From Candidatus Poribacteria bacterium (GTDB lineage: Bacteria; Poribacteria; WGA-4E; JAJDTR01): a stretch of DNA of 64,000 nt. The position numbers and the translations under genes are program-made. Shown here piece by piece: positions 38,077 through 46,865 of this stretch (the stretch's first letter is position 1; every line of letters begins with the position of its first letter). The stretch covers positions 16,916-80,915 of the forward strand of contig JAPPIK010000005.1 of NCBI GenBank assembly GCA_028820655.1, in the 5' to 3' direction. Below the pieces are notes generated by a model. That model saw only the letters and a program-made list of their open reading frames with translations. It was not told the origin of the DNA and searched no databases.

Positions 38077-40308
38077 CTATCTCACAACAACCATTTTCTT
38101 TGATGCACGATAATCGCCCGCTTGAAAGTCGTAAAAGTACATACCGTTGGCAACCGGTACCCCCTTTTCGTTTTTGCCATCCCAATACACGGCTGTACCG
38201 CGTGTTGTATAGACACCACGAGTTCGATTGCTTGCTTGAAGCGTTCGGATATGGCTGCCATCAGCACTGAAAATTGAAATCTGCACATCTGTATTGTCGA
38301 CAAGTTGATAAGGTATCCAGGTTTCGAATTTAAAGGGATTTGGAAAGTTGGCAAACACTTCTGTTTTTTCCACCTCCGGCTCAACGGTTTCAGTGGATTC
38401 GGACGTAACTGAAGGAATCGTATAGGAGTAAAAACCTGATGTGCCAGCCGCAATCAGTTGATTCATCCGCCCTTGGATTAGACCGATAGATGTTAAATTC
38501 AAGCTTTCTAAACCGTTGTTCATCTCAACCCAATGATCACCTGCATTGGCGGAATAGTAAATGCCGCCGCCGCCAGTTGCGATAAAGAGATAGTCAGGAT
38601 CCCACGGTGCAATCAGCATATCCCAGATCTTCAGTTCACGAAGACCCTGGTTAATACTCTGCCATGTTTCGCCGCCATCCAAGCTTTTGAACATTCCGCT
38701 GCCATGTGTGCCTACATAAACCCTGTCTGGACGAGTTGGATCGATTGCCAGAGCCAGTGCGGCGTCCTGCAACTCAAGCACTATCTCCCATGTCGATCCT
38801 CCGTCAGTGGTGCGGAGCACAGCAAGCCCCTCGAAAGCATAGGCTGTAATTCCCCACGTTCCGACATAGATGACATCAGGATTTTGGGGATTGACAGCTA
38901 TTTCCCAAATCGCATAGCGATCCAAATTCGTCTGTTGCCAACTTTCTCCTGCGTCGTCGCTGCGATAGAGTCCACGATATTCGCTACCTGCATAAATTCG
39001 ATTTGGATGTACCGGATCAAGCAAAATGCTGGTGACAATGCCCGCATTTAGCCCTTCATTAATAGGGCGCCATGTCCTACCCGAATCTTCACTCAGAAAG
39101 ACTCCTCTGCCGTCTGAGGTGGTGTAAATTCGAGTCGGATCGCCTGGCGAAATAACCGTGTCAATTGTCATCTTATTGGTAATTCCTGTATCCGAGAGAT
39201 GCCAGTTCATTCCCCCATCCCTTGTGACGTACAATCCTGCGCCCCATGTGGTTGCAACCATCATGCGTGAATCTTCGGGGTCAATTACAAAACCGCTGAT
39301 GTTGATGTTTGTCAACCCGTCATTCCACAGAATCCACGCGTCAGACACCGTCTTTTGAAACACACCCGCAGCCCACGTTCCTATCAAGAGTCCCGTTGCA
39401 AGAGGCTCAATCGTGCGCACATCAAACGGCAGGAGTGCGTCAACGCTTTCCCAAGTATCTCCCCTGTCACGACTCACAAAAAATCCTTCACGCGAACCTG
39501 CGTAAACCAGATCCGGATTTTTTGGATCGACTTCCAGCACTTGGACGTAACTGTAAGGATAGATTCTCGGTATTCCGGTGTTAATTGGTTCCCAGCGTTC
39601 ACCCATGTCGTAGCTACGAAAAACGCCATGTTCATATGACCCCGCATACCAGATATCTGTTAAAGGCTGGTGCGCTAGACAGAAAACGCTACTCGAGGTA
39701 ATCCCAGAATTGGCCTGAGTCCAAGTCGTACCGCCATCCTTGCTCCGATACACTCCTCCTCCCGTGGTCGCCGCAAAAAGAATACTCTCGTCTTCAGGAT
39801 GGAATTCAACCGAACGTATTACGGCGTCGTGTGCAAACCCATGATTTCTTGATTCCCAAGTCAGTCCTCGATCACGGCTGATTGCGACTCTATTGAAATA
39901 ACTTACTAAACATATCAGATTGGGATTCTTGGGATGCCACTTTATGTCGAGAATGCTGTCGTCGGCAAATCGATTCAATTTCGCCCATGTTAGTCCACCG
40001 TTGTGACTGACGTATAACCCGTCCGACTGGAGACCGGCGAATATCGTGCCGGGAACCTGTGAGTGAATTGCCAGAGCATTTACTGAAAAATTATGCAAGC
40101 CAATCTGTTTCCATTCCGCACAGGCGATTTCCCGCCGGAACACCCCGTCACCCCTTGTGCCAACATAGACATAAAGTCCGTTTGAAACCATCGCCCGGAC
40201 CACACCGCCGTAAATGGGTCCGAGCGGCGACCAACGCCCAATATCCGCATAAATGCTTGCCACAATGCCGAAATACAATCCAACGACAAAACCAAATCTC
40301 TTACTCAT
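38077..40308 (-). CDS. Secreted Asp-box (YCF48/sortilin-like) repeat protein with FlgD-like tail
   Basis: A 743-aa protein with a signal peptide followed by about ten Asp-box repeats of the form S.DGG.TW (for example SKDGGTTW, SRDRGDTW, SDDAGESW, SLDGGETW) forming one or two beta-propellers as in sialidases, sortilins and YCF48. The last 90 residues are a FlgD-Ig-like sorting domain: NFPNPFKFETWIPYQL, then DGKNEKGVPVANGMYFYDF and a basic end. Such tails direct export to the surface in Poribacteria-like and FCB-group genomes. Catalytic sialidase residues are not evident; a binding or surface role is likely. Confidence 0.88.
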   Translation of the reverse strand: MSKRFGFVVGLYFGIVASIYADIGRWSPLGPIYGGVVRAMVSNGLYVYVGTRGDGVFRREIACAEWKQIGLHNFSVNALAIHSQVPGTIFAGLQSDGLYVSHNGGLTWAKLNRFADDSILDIKWHPKNPNLICLVSYFNRVAISRDRGLTWESRNHGFAHDAVIRSVEFHPEDESILFAATTGGGVYRSKDGGTTWTQANSGITSSSVFCLAHQPLTDIWYAGSYEHGVFRSYDMGERWEPINTGIPRIYPYSYVQVLEVDPKNPDLVYAGSREGFFVSRDRGDTWESVDALLPFDVRTIEPLATGLLIGTWAAGVFQKTVSDAWILWNDGLTNINISGFVIDPEDSRMMVATTWGAGLYVTRDGGMNWHLSDTGITNKMTIDTVISPGDPTRIYTTSDGRGVFLSEDSGRTWRPINEGLNAGIVTSILLDPVHPNRIYAGSEYRGLYRSDDAGESWQQTNLDRYAIWEIAVNPQNPDVIYVGTWGITAYAFEGLAVLRTTDGGSTWEIVLELQDAALALAIDPTRPDRVYVGTHGSGMFKSLDGGETWQSINQGLRELKIWDMLIAPWDPDYLFIATGGGGIYYSANAGDHWVEMNNGLESLNLTSIGLIQGRMNQLIAAGTSGFYSYTIPSVTSESTETVEPEVEKTEVFANFPNPFKFETWIPYQLVDNTDVQISIFSADGSHIRTLQASNRTRGVYTTRGTAVYWDGKNEKGVPVANGMYFYDFQAGDYRASKKMVVVR

Positions 40309-40580
40309 TTCCTTATCTCCGGTTCATTGATACTCAAGATGGAAATTCAGGCTTAATAGGAATGTATTGGCGCGTAATTTGCATAATGAAACTCCATCTA
40401 ACGTGCTTCCGGTTGCCGCTCAATGTAGAGAGAGCTGCGAGATAGCACTCACCAAGTATTGTGCCACATTTCCATGTGGTACGCAAGGGAAAGGACGGAA
40501 ACCTGCTTTTGGCTTGACGCAATCGCCTTGCGTTTGTTATGCTTTTCCTGAAGAATTGCCAGTGTTGGCATCGATTCACG

Positions 40581-40901
40581 ATGGGGAAAATACGTATGCC
40601 GAACTATGAAACGCTTGCGAAAGCATCGGATATTCGACCAGGGCGTGGCAAAGCATTTACTTTCCACGGACGCCGAATTGCGGTTTTTAACGACGATGGA
40701 GAATTTTGCGCTTTAAGTAACGTATGTGCTCATGCAATGGGGTCGCTTGCGAGGGGGCGAGTCAAGAATGGGGTAGTCACTTGTCCGGTGCACGGCTACG
40801 CATACGACGCCAAGACTGGAGCATGTCAAACCGATGCCCGTTTACGAGTCCAAGCGTATGAGGTTATGGTCGAAGATGGTGAAGTCAAAATCTTGCAGTA
40901 A
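40581..40901 (+). CDS. Rieske-type ferredoxin
   Basis: A soluble Rieske protein of about 106 aa with ligands in CAHAMG (CxH) and CPVHGY (CxxH); without the disulfide Cys pair it belongs to the low-potential ferredoxin/NirD-like class used by oxygenases and reductases. ATG 40581 or 40596 could be the start. Its 3' end overlaps the open frame, though not the likely start, of the caspase-like gene 31 bp downstream. No partner oxygenase is present, so its role is unknown. Confidence 0.88.
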   Translation: MGKIRMPNYETLAKASDIRPGRGKAFTFHGRRIAVFNDDGEFCALSNVCAHAMGSLARGRVKNGVVTCPVHGYAYDAKTGACQTDARLRVQAYEVMVEDGEVKILQ

Positions 40902-40932
40902 GAATAACCTATCTCCAAAGTATAAAGGGCAA

Positions 40933-42570
40933 ATGATGAAACGCCAACTTTTACTCGTCGTAATCATTAGTGGTTACTTGTCGGTTTCCATTCTTCCGGC
41001 ATTTGCCCAGCCCACGGATTCTTCAGTCCACTGGCTGCTTGCAGACACCAACCCTGATGCTCGATCACGCGCAGATTTCGAGGCATTTGTCCGCCTCTTG
41101 GATACTCGCGGAAGCGTACCTTCCAATCGGATACAGCATATTGATGCAGAGCAATGCACCAAGGTAGGGATTCACGAAGCAATTCGGAATCTCGCCGCCC
41201 CCATGCACCATGAAGACCGGTTTATATTCTATTATCGCGGAGGTGTGACCAAGCCGCCCAGAACAAACTCGATATACCTGTTACCGCACGGCTCCGGAAC
41301 CGCGAATTTAGCGGAAGCGGTACAGGATACTCAATTGAATCGTTGGTTTCGCGAAGCTGGAGTTAAAGATGTGATGGTTCTCTTTGATAGCTACACCGAT
41401 GATCGAAACATCTATGCGTATCTTGCCAATCGTGAACTGCTCGGTACTTCCGCTCTGGTTTCGATTAGGTCAACCGGAAAGGGTGAAGATTCGCTGCTCC
41501 GGAAGGTGGTGTCGGCGCTGGAAACGGATGCAAGTGATTTGGATGACAATCGAAAGATTACAATTGGTGAACTTCATGAGCATCTTGTCACCACAGCACC
41601 GCCGCGGGAAAGCATCGTCGTACCGACCGGCGATGTGGAGACGCCCGTGCTCAAACTCACCCCCATGCTTAAGATCACTTCCGTCCCGCCTGGAGCATCA
41701 GTTTTCCTAAATGGCAAGAATATTGGATCCAGTCCTCACCGTGTCATTGACAACCTCAAGAGGGAAGATTACACAATACAGGTTAAGAAGCAAGGCTATT
41801 TTGTTCCGCCTACGCGGTCTGCGGAAACAACTATGAGCCAAGGTGAAACCGTTGAAGTTTCGTGGGAATTAAAGCCAATTCCGGTGTTTGGAAGAATCAC
41901 CCATCCCGAAGGAAAGGTGATAGAACAGATAACCGCTTGGATTGAGGATACCACTTACCATCAGATAGTAAATCTGGACGGTACTTTTCGCTTCGAAGAT
42001 TTGAACACCGGTGAATCCTTGGAGGTCGGAAAATCGTACACGCTAAAAGCGGAGGCGGAAGAGATTTACAGTGCCGAAACCACTTTTACCTTTGAAGGGC
42101 ATGATGCGATTGAACGCAATTTGGCACTGGCCGAAAAAACGTGGTTCCAACTCGCTGAAGAACGATTCGATCAAAAGGATGATGAAGGAGCTATCGCGGC
42201 GTTTCAAAACGCTATTGAAACTACGACTGAGATTCCGCCACTCTCGCCGGAACTAACGGTGCTCCTATTCAACTCGTTCTCCGCCGCCGTTGATAGCATG
42301 GACATAGAGAATATCGCCTACTTTGTCGCGACGGCAAAATTGGCGGACAGATTCGGCAACAAAGAAACGGCCAAAACCTACTGGGAAATGGTCAAGACGG
42401 AAGCGAGTAAAGGAACCGCCGAGCACAAATTGGCGACAAAACGACTGAGGCAACTGAATCTGCGGCACTATATCATCAATAGTGTGCTTGTCGTTCTTCT
42501 CGTCGTTGTATTGATTTCCGGGGGATACACCGCAAGAAAGTACTATAGGGGTAGAGCAAATAGGTCGTGA
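40933..42570 (+). CDS. Pseudo-caspase-fold protein with PEGA domain and C-terminal anchor
   Basis: From ATG 40933, 545 aa. Signal peptide (1-26, end AFAQP); residues about 32-220 follow the layout of peptidase family C14 (caspase/metacaspase). The strand FIFYY (98-102) should be followed by SGHG but reads RGGV, and the strand VMVLFDS (147-153), normally ending D-x-C, reads DSYTDD; both catalytic residues are lost. A PEGA domain (about 245-315, PPGASVFLNGKNIGSSP) follows, then a helical TPR-like part and a final membrane helix (LVVLLVVVLISGGY). Probably a periplasmic binding or scaffold protein. The caspase-fold call is by motif layout and needs a profile search. Confidence 0.75.
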   Translation: MMKRQLLLVVIISGYLSVSILPAFAQPTDSSVHWLLADTNPDARSRADFEAFVRLLDTRGSVPSNRIQHIDAEQCTKVGIHEAIRNLAAPMHHEDRFIFYYRGGVTKPPRTNSIYLLPHGSGTANLAEAVQDTQLNRWFREAGVKDVMVLFDSYTDDRNIYAYLANRELLGTSALVSIRSTGKGEDSLLRKVVSALETDASDLDDNRKITIGELHEHLVTTAPPRESIVVPTGDVETPVLKLTPMLKITSVPPGASVFLNGKNIGSSPHRVIDNLKREDYTIQVKKQGYFVPPTRSAETTMSQGETVEVSWELKPIPVFGRITHPEGKVIEQITAWIEDTTYHQIVNLDGTFRFEDLNTGESLEVGKSYTLKAEAEEIYSAETTFTFEGHDAIERNLALAEKTWFQLAEERFDQKDDEGAIAAFQNAIETTTEIPPLSPELTVLLFNSFSAAVDSMDIENIAYFVATAKLADRFGNKETAKTYWEMVKTEASKGTAEHKLATKRLRQLNLRHYIINSVLVVLLVVVLISGGYTARKYYRGRANRS

Positions 42571-42643
42571 CTAGGACATTTCCGAAGATCCAAATGCTTT
42601 TCGGCATTTTGCGGCATCTCTTGCTACTTGTTGGAGTATAAGG

Positions 42644-43684
42644 ATGTTCCTCTTCAAATTTCTAGGGCGCAGACATTATCAACAGTTACTTGATGCGCCA
42701 AGACATCTTCGGCAGCAGTGCAGGCAGGTTGAAATGAACGCCAAACTCCTAGAGAAGGAGAAAGAGGACTTACAGGGGGAATATCGGAGAGAGAGATCCG
42801 ATCTTGATGCACGAGTGAAGAAACTTCGGCACCAAACACAAGATTATGAATCGCTTCGAACAAGATTCGAAAAGTTGAAGGACGATGTAGAAACCGAGAT
42901 TGCGGAGGGAATCAGCACAGAATTCAAGAAATTGGGATTTAGCCCCGAACAAGTCGAGACCTTCCGGGAAGACAGAGAAGATCTCATTGAACTGCACCTT
43001 ACAAAACTCTATTCGCTTGCGAAACGGTTTGCCCTGTCCAACAAAGAGGCGAAAACGAACCGTGGTATTTTCCTGCTGCTAGTTGATGAGCGCAACATGG
43101 TGAGCGAAAATTTCTCGGAATTTCATGGTGGCCAGACGGAATACCTCACGCAAGAAAAATTCAAGGATATCGACGGACTACCGCACATTTTCTCGTCCAA
43201 CATCGATGAAGTCCTTGATTATATGGGCGAAAGAGTTGCCATTAAGAATGAGAACGGGGAGATTACCGGTTATGAAGAACGCGATGGCGCTCTGCTTATA
43301 AATCTGCAAGGAATTGCTTTTCGTTCCTGTGTCATGGTGGAAGGGGTTCGTACTCATCGCGTCTACGAAAAAGTCGAGGCATTGCAGAAAGGAAGTGCCA
43401 AGCACAATGCTGGAATTTATGCCTCATCATTGGACGAAGTTTTGGCTGCTATTATAGTCAGCGAGGAAAACAGCGAGGTGGTTCTGTTTCGCGAAGGACG
43501 CTTCGTCAAAAGCTACAATCCTTTCTCGGACACAGAAATGTTAAGTCAAGAGCAACTCACCCAAACTCAACTCCATGAGGAGATCGGTTCGGCACAGGTC
43601 GGAGAGATACCGGAGATCGGCGCTGTAGAAGACGAAGAAGTGAAAAGAGAAGATTCGCGTATTGCCGCATCCCCTACAGGTTGA
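42644..43684 (+). CDS. Coiled-coil protein with a diadenylate-cyclase-like (DisA_N/DAC) domain
   Basis: A 346-aa protein. Residues about 20-85 are a charged coiled coil; 185-292 resemble the DAC domain of DisA/CdaA: DGALLIN (DGA at 214-216), a loop, then AKHNAG (253-255, in place of the RHR motif), and IIVSEEN (SEE at 273-275), the usual order and spacing. DAC enzymes make cyclic di-AMP. The RHR-to-KHN change makes activity uncertain. No signal peptide. It follows the pseudo-caspase gene by 73 bp. An acidic tail ends the protein. Confidence 0.72.
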   Translation: MFLFKFLGRRHYQQLLDAPRHLRQQCRQVEMNAKLLEKEKEDLQGEYRRERSDLDARVKKLRHQTQDYESLRTRFEKLKDDVETEIAEGISTEFKKLGFSPEQVETFREDREDLIELHLTKLYSLAKRFALSNKEAKTNRGIFLLLVDERNMVSENFSEFHGGQTEYLTQEKFKDIDGLPHIFSSNIDEVLDYMGERVAIKNENGEITGYEERDGALLINLQGIAFRSCVMVEGVRTHRVYEKVEALQKGSAKHNAGIYASSLDEVLAAIIVSEENSEVVLFREGRFVKSYNPFSDTEMLSQEQLTQTQLHEEIGSAQVGEIPEIGAVEDEEVKREDSRIAASPTG

Positions 43685-43804
43685 ATCATCGTTGCAACGT
43701 CGGTGCACACGGTAATCAAGCATAGATTTTGAAACGGAAAACAGTGAAGGACCAAGAACATCGTTTCGCTTTTTTAGCTTTCCGCCAGGCCGATTTTACT
43801 CGAC

Positions 43805-45436
43805 TTATACGTCGTGGCGCAAATGGACAACCTTGTTGATTGCGTCAATGTACGCCTTAGCGCTCGCTTCAATGATGTCTGTACTCGCACCGTAGCCGAC
43901 AATTGAATGTAGATTGTCCTGAACCCTAATTGTCACCTCTCCTATGGCATCTTTCCCTTCCGTTACCGACCTAATACTGTAGTCTGAAAGAACAAGCGGG
44001 ATCTTGGCGACACGATCAATCGCTTTGTAGGCGGCGTCGACCGGACCGTCGCCCGTCGACGCCTCTTCGATGAGCCCCTCCTCGGTCAGTATACCCACCG
44101 TAGTTGTAGGTGAAATCCTCGTTCCGCAAACGACTTGAATGTATTCAAGTTGGAAGGTCTCCGGCACCGAGCGAACTTCGTCGCGCATGATGGCATCAAG
44201 ATCTGCGTCGTGGACGGCCTTTTTCTTGTCCGCGATCTCAAGGAAGCGTTCATAGATTTTGTCGAGATTTTCTTGAGTGAGATCGTAACCAAGCACGTTG
44301 AGTCGGTGTCTCAGCGCGTTTCGACCGGATCGCGGACTGAGGATGATTTGGCTCTCTTGCCAACCCACATCTTCGGGATCAATAATCTCAAACGTGTCCC
44401 TCTGTTTGATTACGCCATCTTGATGAATTCCCGAGCTATGGGCAAAGGCATTGGCGCCGACTATGGCTTTGTTCGGCTGCACAGGAATGCCCATGGTTCG
44501 ACTGACTCTGCGGCTTATTGGCACAATCTCCTTCGGTTCGATTCCGGTGTGGAATCCATCGAAATAATCGTTGCGCGTTCGAATTGACATCACAATCTCT
44601 TCCAACGAAGTGTTGCCCGCCCGCTCTCCAAGTCCGTTAACAGTGCACTCAACTTGGCGTGCGCCATTTTTTATTGCTTCCAAACTGTTTGCCACGGCAA
44701 GCCCGAGATCATTGTGGCAGTGGACACTAATGACCGTATCTTCTATGTTCGCAACACTTACGAATATTTCGGCGATCAACTTCCCGAAGTCCGACGGCAT
44801 AGCGTATCCGACGGTATCGGGGATGTTTATGATGGTTGCCCCGGCGTCAATCGCTGCCTCAATCACGTTGAACAGATAATCGGGTTCTGTGCGGGCGGCA
44901 TCCATTGGCGAAAACTCAACAGTTTCGCACAGGCTCCTCGCGTAAGCCACGGCATCAACCGTTCGCTTCAGAATTGTCTCGCGATCGGTGCGGGTGATTC
45001 CAGTGACGTGAATATCCGAAGTGCCCACAAACGTATGGATACGCGGCTTTTGGGCATCCTTGATTGCACCCCAAGCCGCGGTGATATCTTTCTCAACAAT
45101 CCGCGAAAGCGCGCATATTTCCGGTCCTCCGACCTCGTTCGCGATGCGTTCCACCGCATCGAAGTCGCCGGGTGACGAGACTGGGAATCCAGCTTCGATG
45201 ATGTCAACGTTCAGCTTAGCTAGATGGTGTGCGATCTCTAGTTTTTCTTCGAGATTCAGCGCGGCGCCCGGAGTCTGCTCGGCATCACGAAGGGTTGTAT
45301 CAAAAATGTAAACTTGCTCAGACATCGGTTTGTTCTCCTTGTTGGCAGTTGCTTCAATTTCGTTTCGCTGTTTTAAGGACGTGAGTTCGCGTTCAGCGTC
45401 GCGCAAATCCGATTCTTCGGTCGTCTTTAAACCCAT
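43805..45436 (-). CDS. leuA: 2-isopropylmalate synthase LeuA
   Basis: First committed step of leucine synthesis. TIM-barrel motifs FDTTLRDAEQTPGA and HCHNDLGLAVANS and the C-terminal allosteric domain are intact. Two starts are plausible: ATG 45436 with an excellent AAGGAGGTGAT ribosome site (543 aa), and ATG 45325 (MSEQVYIFD, 506 aa) with AAGGAG, which matches the family's usual N-terminus. The 37-residue charged extension between them is unusual. It lies 65 bp after aroF with no terminator, so it probably shares the aroF leader's control. Confidence 0.94.
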   Translation of the reverse strand: MGLKTTEESDLRDAERELTSLKQRNEIEATANKENKPMSEQVYIFDTTLRDAEQTPGAALNLEEKLEIAHHLAKLNVDIIEAGFPVSSPGDFDAVERIANEVGGPEICALSRIVEKDITAAWGAIKDAQKPRIHTFVGTSDIHVTGITRTDRETILKRTVDAVAYARSLCETVEFSPMDAARTEPDYLFNVIEAAIDAGATIINIPDTVGYAMPSDFGKLIAEIFVSVANIEDTVISVHCHNDLGLAVANSLEAIKNGARQVECTVNGLGERAGNTSLEEIVMSIRTRNDYFDGFHTGIEPKEIVPISRRVSRTMGIPVQPNKAIVGANAFAHSSGIHQDGVIKQRDTFEIIDPEDVGWQESQIILSPRSGRNALRHRLNVLGYDLTQENLDKIYERFLEIADKKKAVHDADLDAIMRDEVRSVPETFQLEYIQVVCGTRISPTTTVGILTEEGLIEEASTGDGPVDAAYKAIDRVAKIPLVLSDYSIRSVTEGKDAIGEVTIRVQDNLHSIVGYGASTDIIEASAKAYIDAINKVVHLRHDV

Positions 45437-45501
45437 CTACATCACCTCCTTCGCAGAATTAAATCCGCCTTGATTAGGTCTTGAATGCCATGCTTGATTC
45501 T

Positions 45502-46518
45502 CTAAACTTCCCGACCTATTGCGCGGGCAATTGATCTGAGTTCAAGCATGAGTTGATCAAACTGATCAGGAAATAACGACTGCGCCCCGTCGCCGGTCAT
45601 CGAATTGTCTGGGTCGTGATGAACTTCTAGAAGCAGTCCATCCGCTCCGGCGGCGATTGCCGCCTTCGACATTGGTGAAACAAGACTTCGGATGCCTGTT
45701 CCGTGACTTGGATCTACGACGATTGGCAGATGGCTCAACTCCTTGATCACTGGTACCGCGTTGAGGTCAAGAGTATTGCGCGTATGCGTCTCAAACGTAC
45801 GGATTCCGCGCTCGCATAGAATCACGTTTGGGTTGCCTTCGGAAAGGATGTATTCGGCGGCAAGCAACCATTCCTCAATCGTCGCTGCCAATCCACGTTT
45901 CAAAACAACCGGCTTCCCCGTTCTGCCGACCTCGCGCAGAAGATAGAAATTCTGCATATTTCGCGTTCCAAGTTGAAAGATGTCTGTGTAACTGCCAACG
46001 AGTTCTACGTCATGCGGCGTCATAACTTCCGTGATAATCCCAAGCCCTGTGACACGCCTTGCCTCCGCCAGCATTTTGAGAGCAGGCTCGCCGTGACCTT
46101 GGAAATTGTAGGGCCCAGTCCGTGGTTTGAACGCGCCGCCTCGAAGGAAGGTCGCGCCTGATTTCGCTATCTCTTTGGCAATCGTGACAATCTGCTCGGA
46201 ATTCTCAACTGCGCATGGGCCCGCCATAACGATAAGCTTCTTGCCGCCTATCTTCGTGCCATTGGATTCAACAGTAGTTGATTCGCCACGAAACTGACGG
46301 CTCGCCAATTTGTAAGGTGCGCTGATCGTCATAGTTCGTTCAACGCCCGACATTGATTCGATCGGCATGTCACCAAGCCGTGATTTATCACCAATGACTC
46401 CAATCACGGTACGTTCTTCGCCGACAGACGGCTGTGCTTGCACTCCCGCAGCCTCGATTCGTTTGATTACATGGTCAATCTGTTTTTCCGATGCCCCAGG
46501 TTCCATAATAATCACCAT
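45502..46518 (-). CDS. aroF: 3-deoxy-7-phosphoheptulonate synthase (type I-beta)
   Basis: First enzyme of the shikimate pathway. ATG 46518 ([10 protein letters not shown]) follows GGAGGT; 338 aa. An N-terminal ACT-like/ferredoxin-fold extension (1-70) precedes the barrel with [21 protein letters not shown] and DPSHGTG, the layout of the Thermotoga/Bacillus-type enzymes. The gene is preceded by an attenuator leader (46561-46787) encoding a Tyr- and Leu-rich peptide. Confidence 0.95.
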   Translation of the reverse strand: MVIIMEPGASEKQIDHVIKRIEAAGVQAQPSVGEERTVIGVIGDKSRLGDMPIESMSGVERTMTISAPYKLASRQFRGESTTVESNGTKIGGKKLIVMAGPCAVENSEQIVTIAKEIAKSGATFLRGGAFKPRTGPYNFQGHGEPALKMLAEARRVTGLGIITEVMTPHDVELVGSYTDIFQLGTRNMQNFYLLREVGRTGKPVVLKRGLAATIEEWLLAAEYILSEGNPNVILCERGIRTFETHTRNTLDLNAVPVIKELSHLPIVVDPSHGTGIRSLVSPMSKAAIAAGADGLLLEVHHDPDNSMTGDGAQSLFPDQFDQLMLELRSIARAIGREV

Positions 46519-46560
46519 AGTCTCTACCTCCGTATCGGTTTTCAATCTGTCTTCCATATA

Positions 46561-46608
46561 CAAAAACAAAAAAGCCCACCATTGAACCTTGTGTCAATGA
46601 TGGGCTTT
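46561..46608 (-). terminator. Attenuator terminator upstream of aroF
   Basis: On the minus strand a 14-bp stem forms between segment 3 (46595-46608) and segment 4 (46571-46584), with one G-U pair, then a T-rich run (46561-46573). It ends 43 bases before the aroF start, so it stops transcription before the gene unless segment 3 is captured by segment 2 (46660-46671), whose 12 bases are an exact complement. Confidence 0.85.
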
Positions 46609-46634
46609 GTTAATCAAAACAGTGTGGACTATTT

Positions 46635-46787
46635 TTATGAAGCCTTTACAATCACCGCCAGCCCATCATTGGGACGCAAATACAACAAGAGTGCATAAAG
46701 CGCCCATGAATAATAACTACGGTAAAATAGAACGCTGTAGTCGTGGTGTAGATCCACTAGGCTGGTATGTAGAAGCGAAATGCACAT
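46635..46787 (-). CDS. Leader peptide controlling aroF-leuA by attenuation
   Basis: A 50-codon frame from ATG 46787 to TAA 46635. Residues 17-37 hold six Tyr, one Phe, one Trp and six Leu, ending ALYALLLYL. The next residues, RPNDGLAV, are encoded by the antiterminator strand (segment 2). Stalling at the Tyr/Leu codons would leave segment 2 free to pair with segment 3 and let transcription through. The Shine-Dalgarno is weak (GAG), which lowers certainty. Transcription would start from the TTGACA promoter at 46832-46860. Confidence 0.7.
   Translation of the reverse strand: MCISLLHTSLVDLHHDYSVLFYRSYYSWALYALLLYLRPNDGLAVIVKAS
46660..46671 (-). promoter_or_regulatory. Antiterminator segment 2 of the aroF leader
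   Basis: Twelve bases (CAATGATGGGCT in the RNA sense) exactly complementary to segment 3 at 46595-46606. The segment lies inside the leader peptide frame, straight after the Leu/Tyr codons. Confidence 0.75.
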
Positions 46788-46831
46788 GAGTCTCGATTAT
46801 CGAACCAGACGTATTAGCATATTACCATCAT

Positions 46832-46860
46832 AGTTTAACAAACATGTTGGATAATGTCAA
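46832..46860 (-). promoter_or_regulatory. Promoter of the aroF-leuA leader
   Basis: Minus strand: TTGACA (46855-46860), 17-bp spacer, TAAACT (46832-46837). Predicted start about 40 nt before the leader peptide ATG. Confidence 0.7.
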
Positions 46861-46865
46861 GTATT

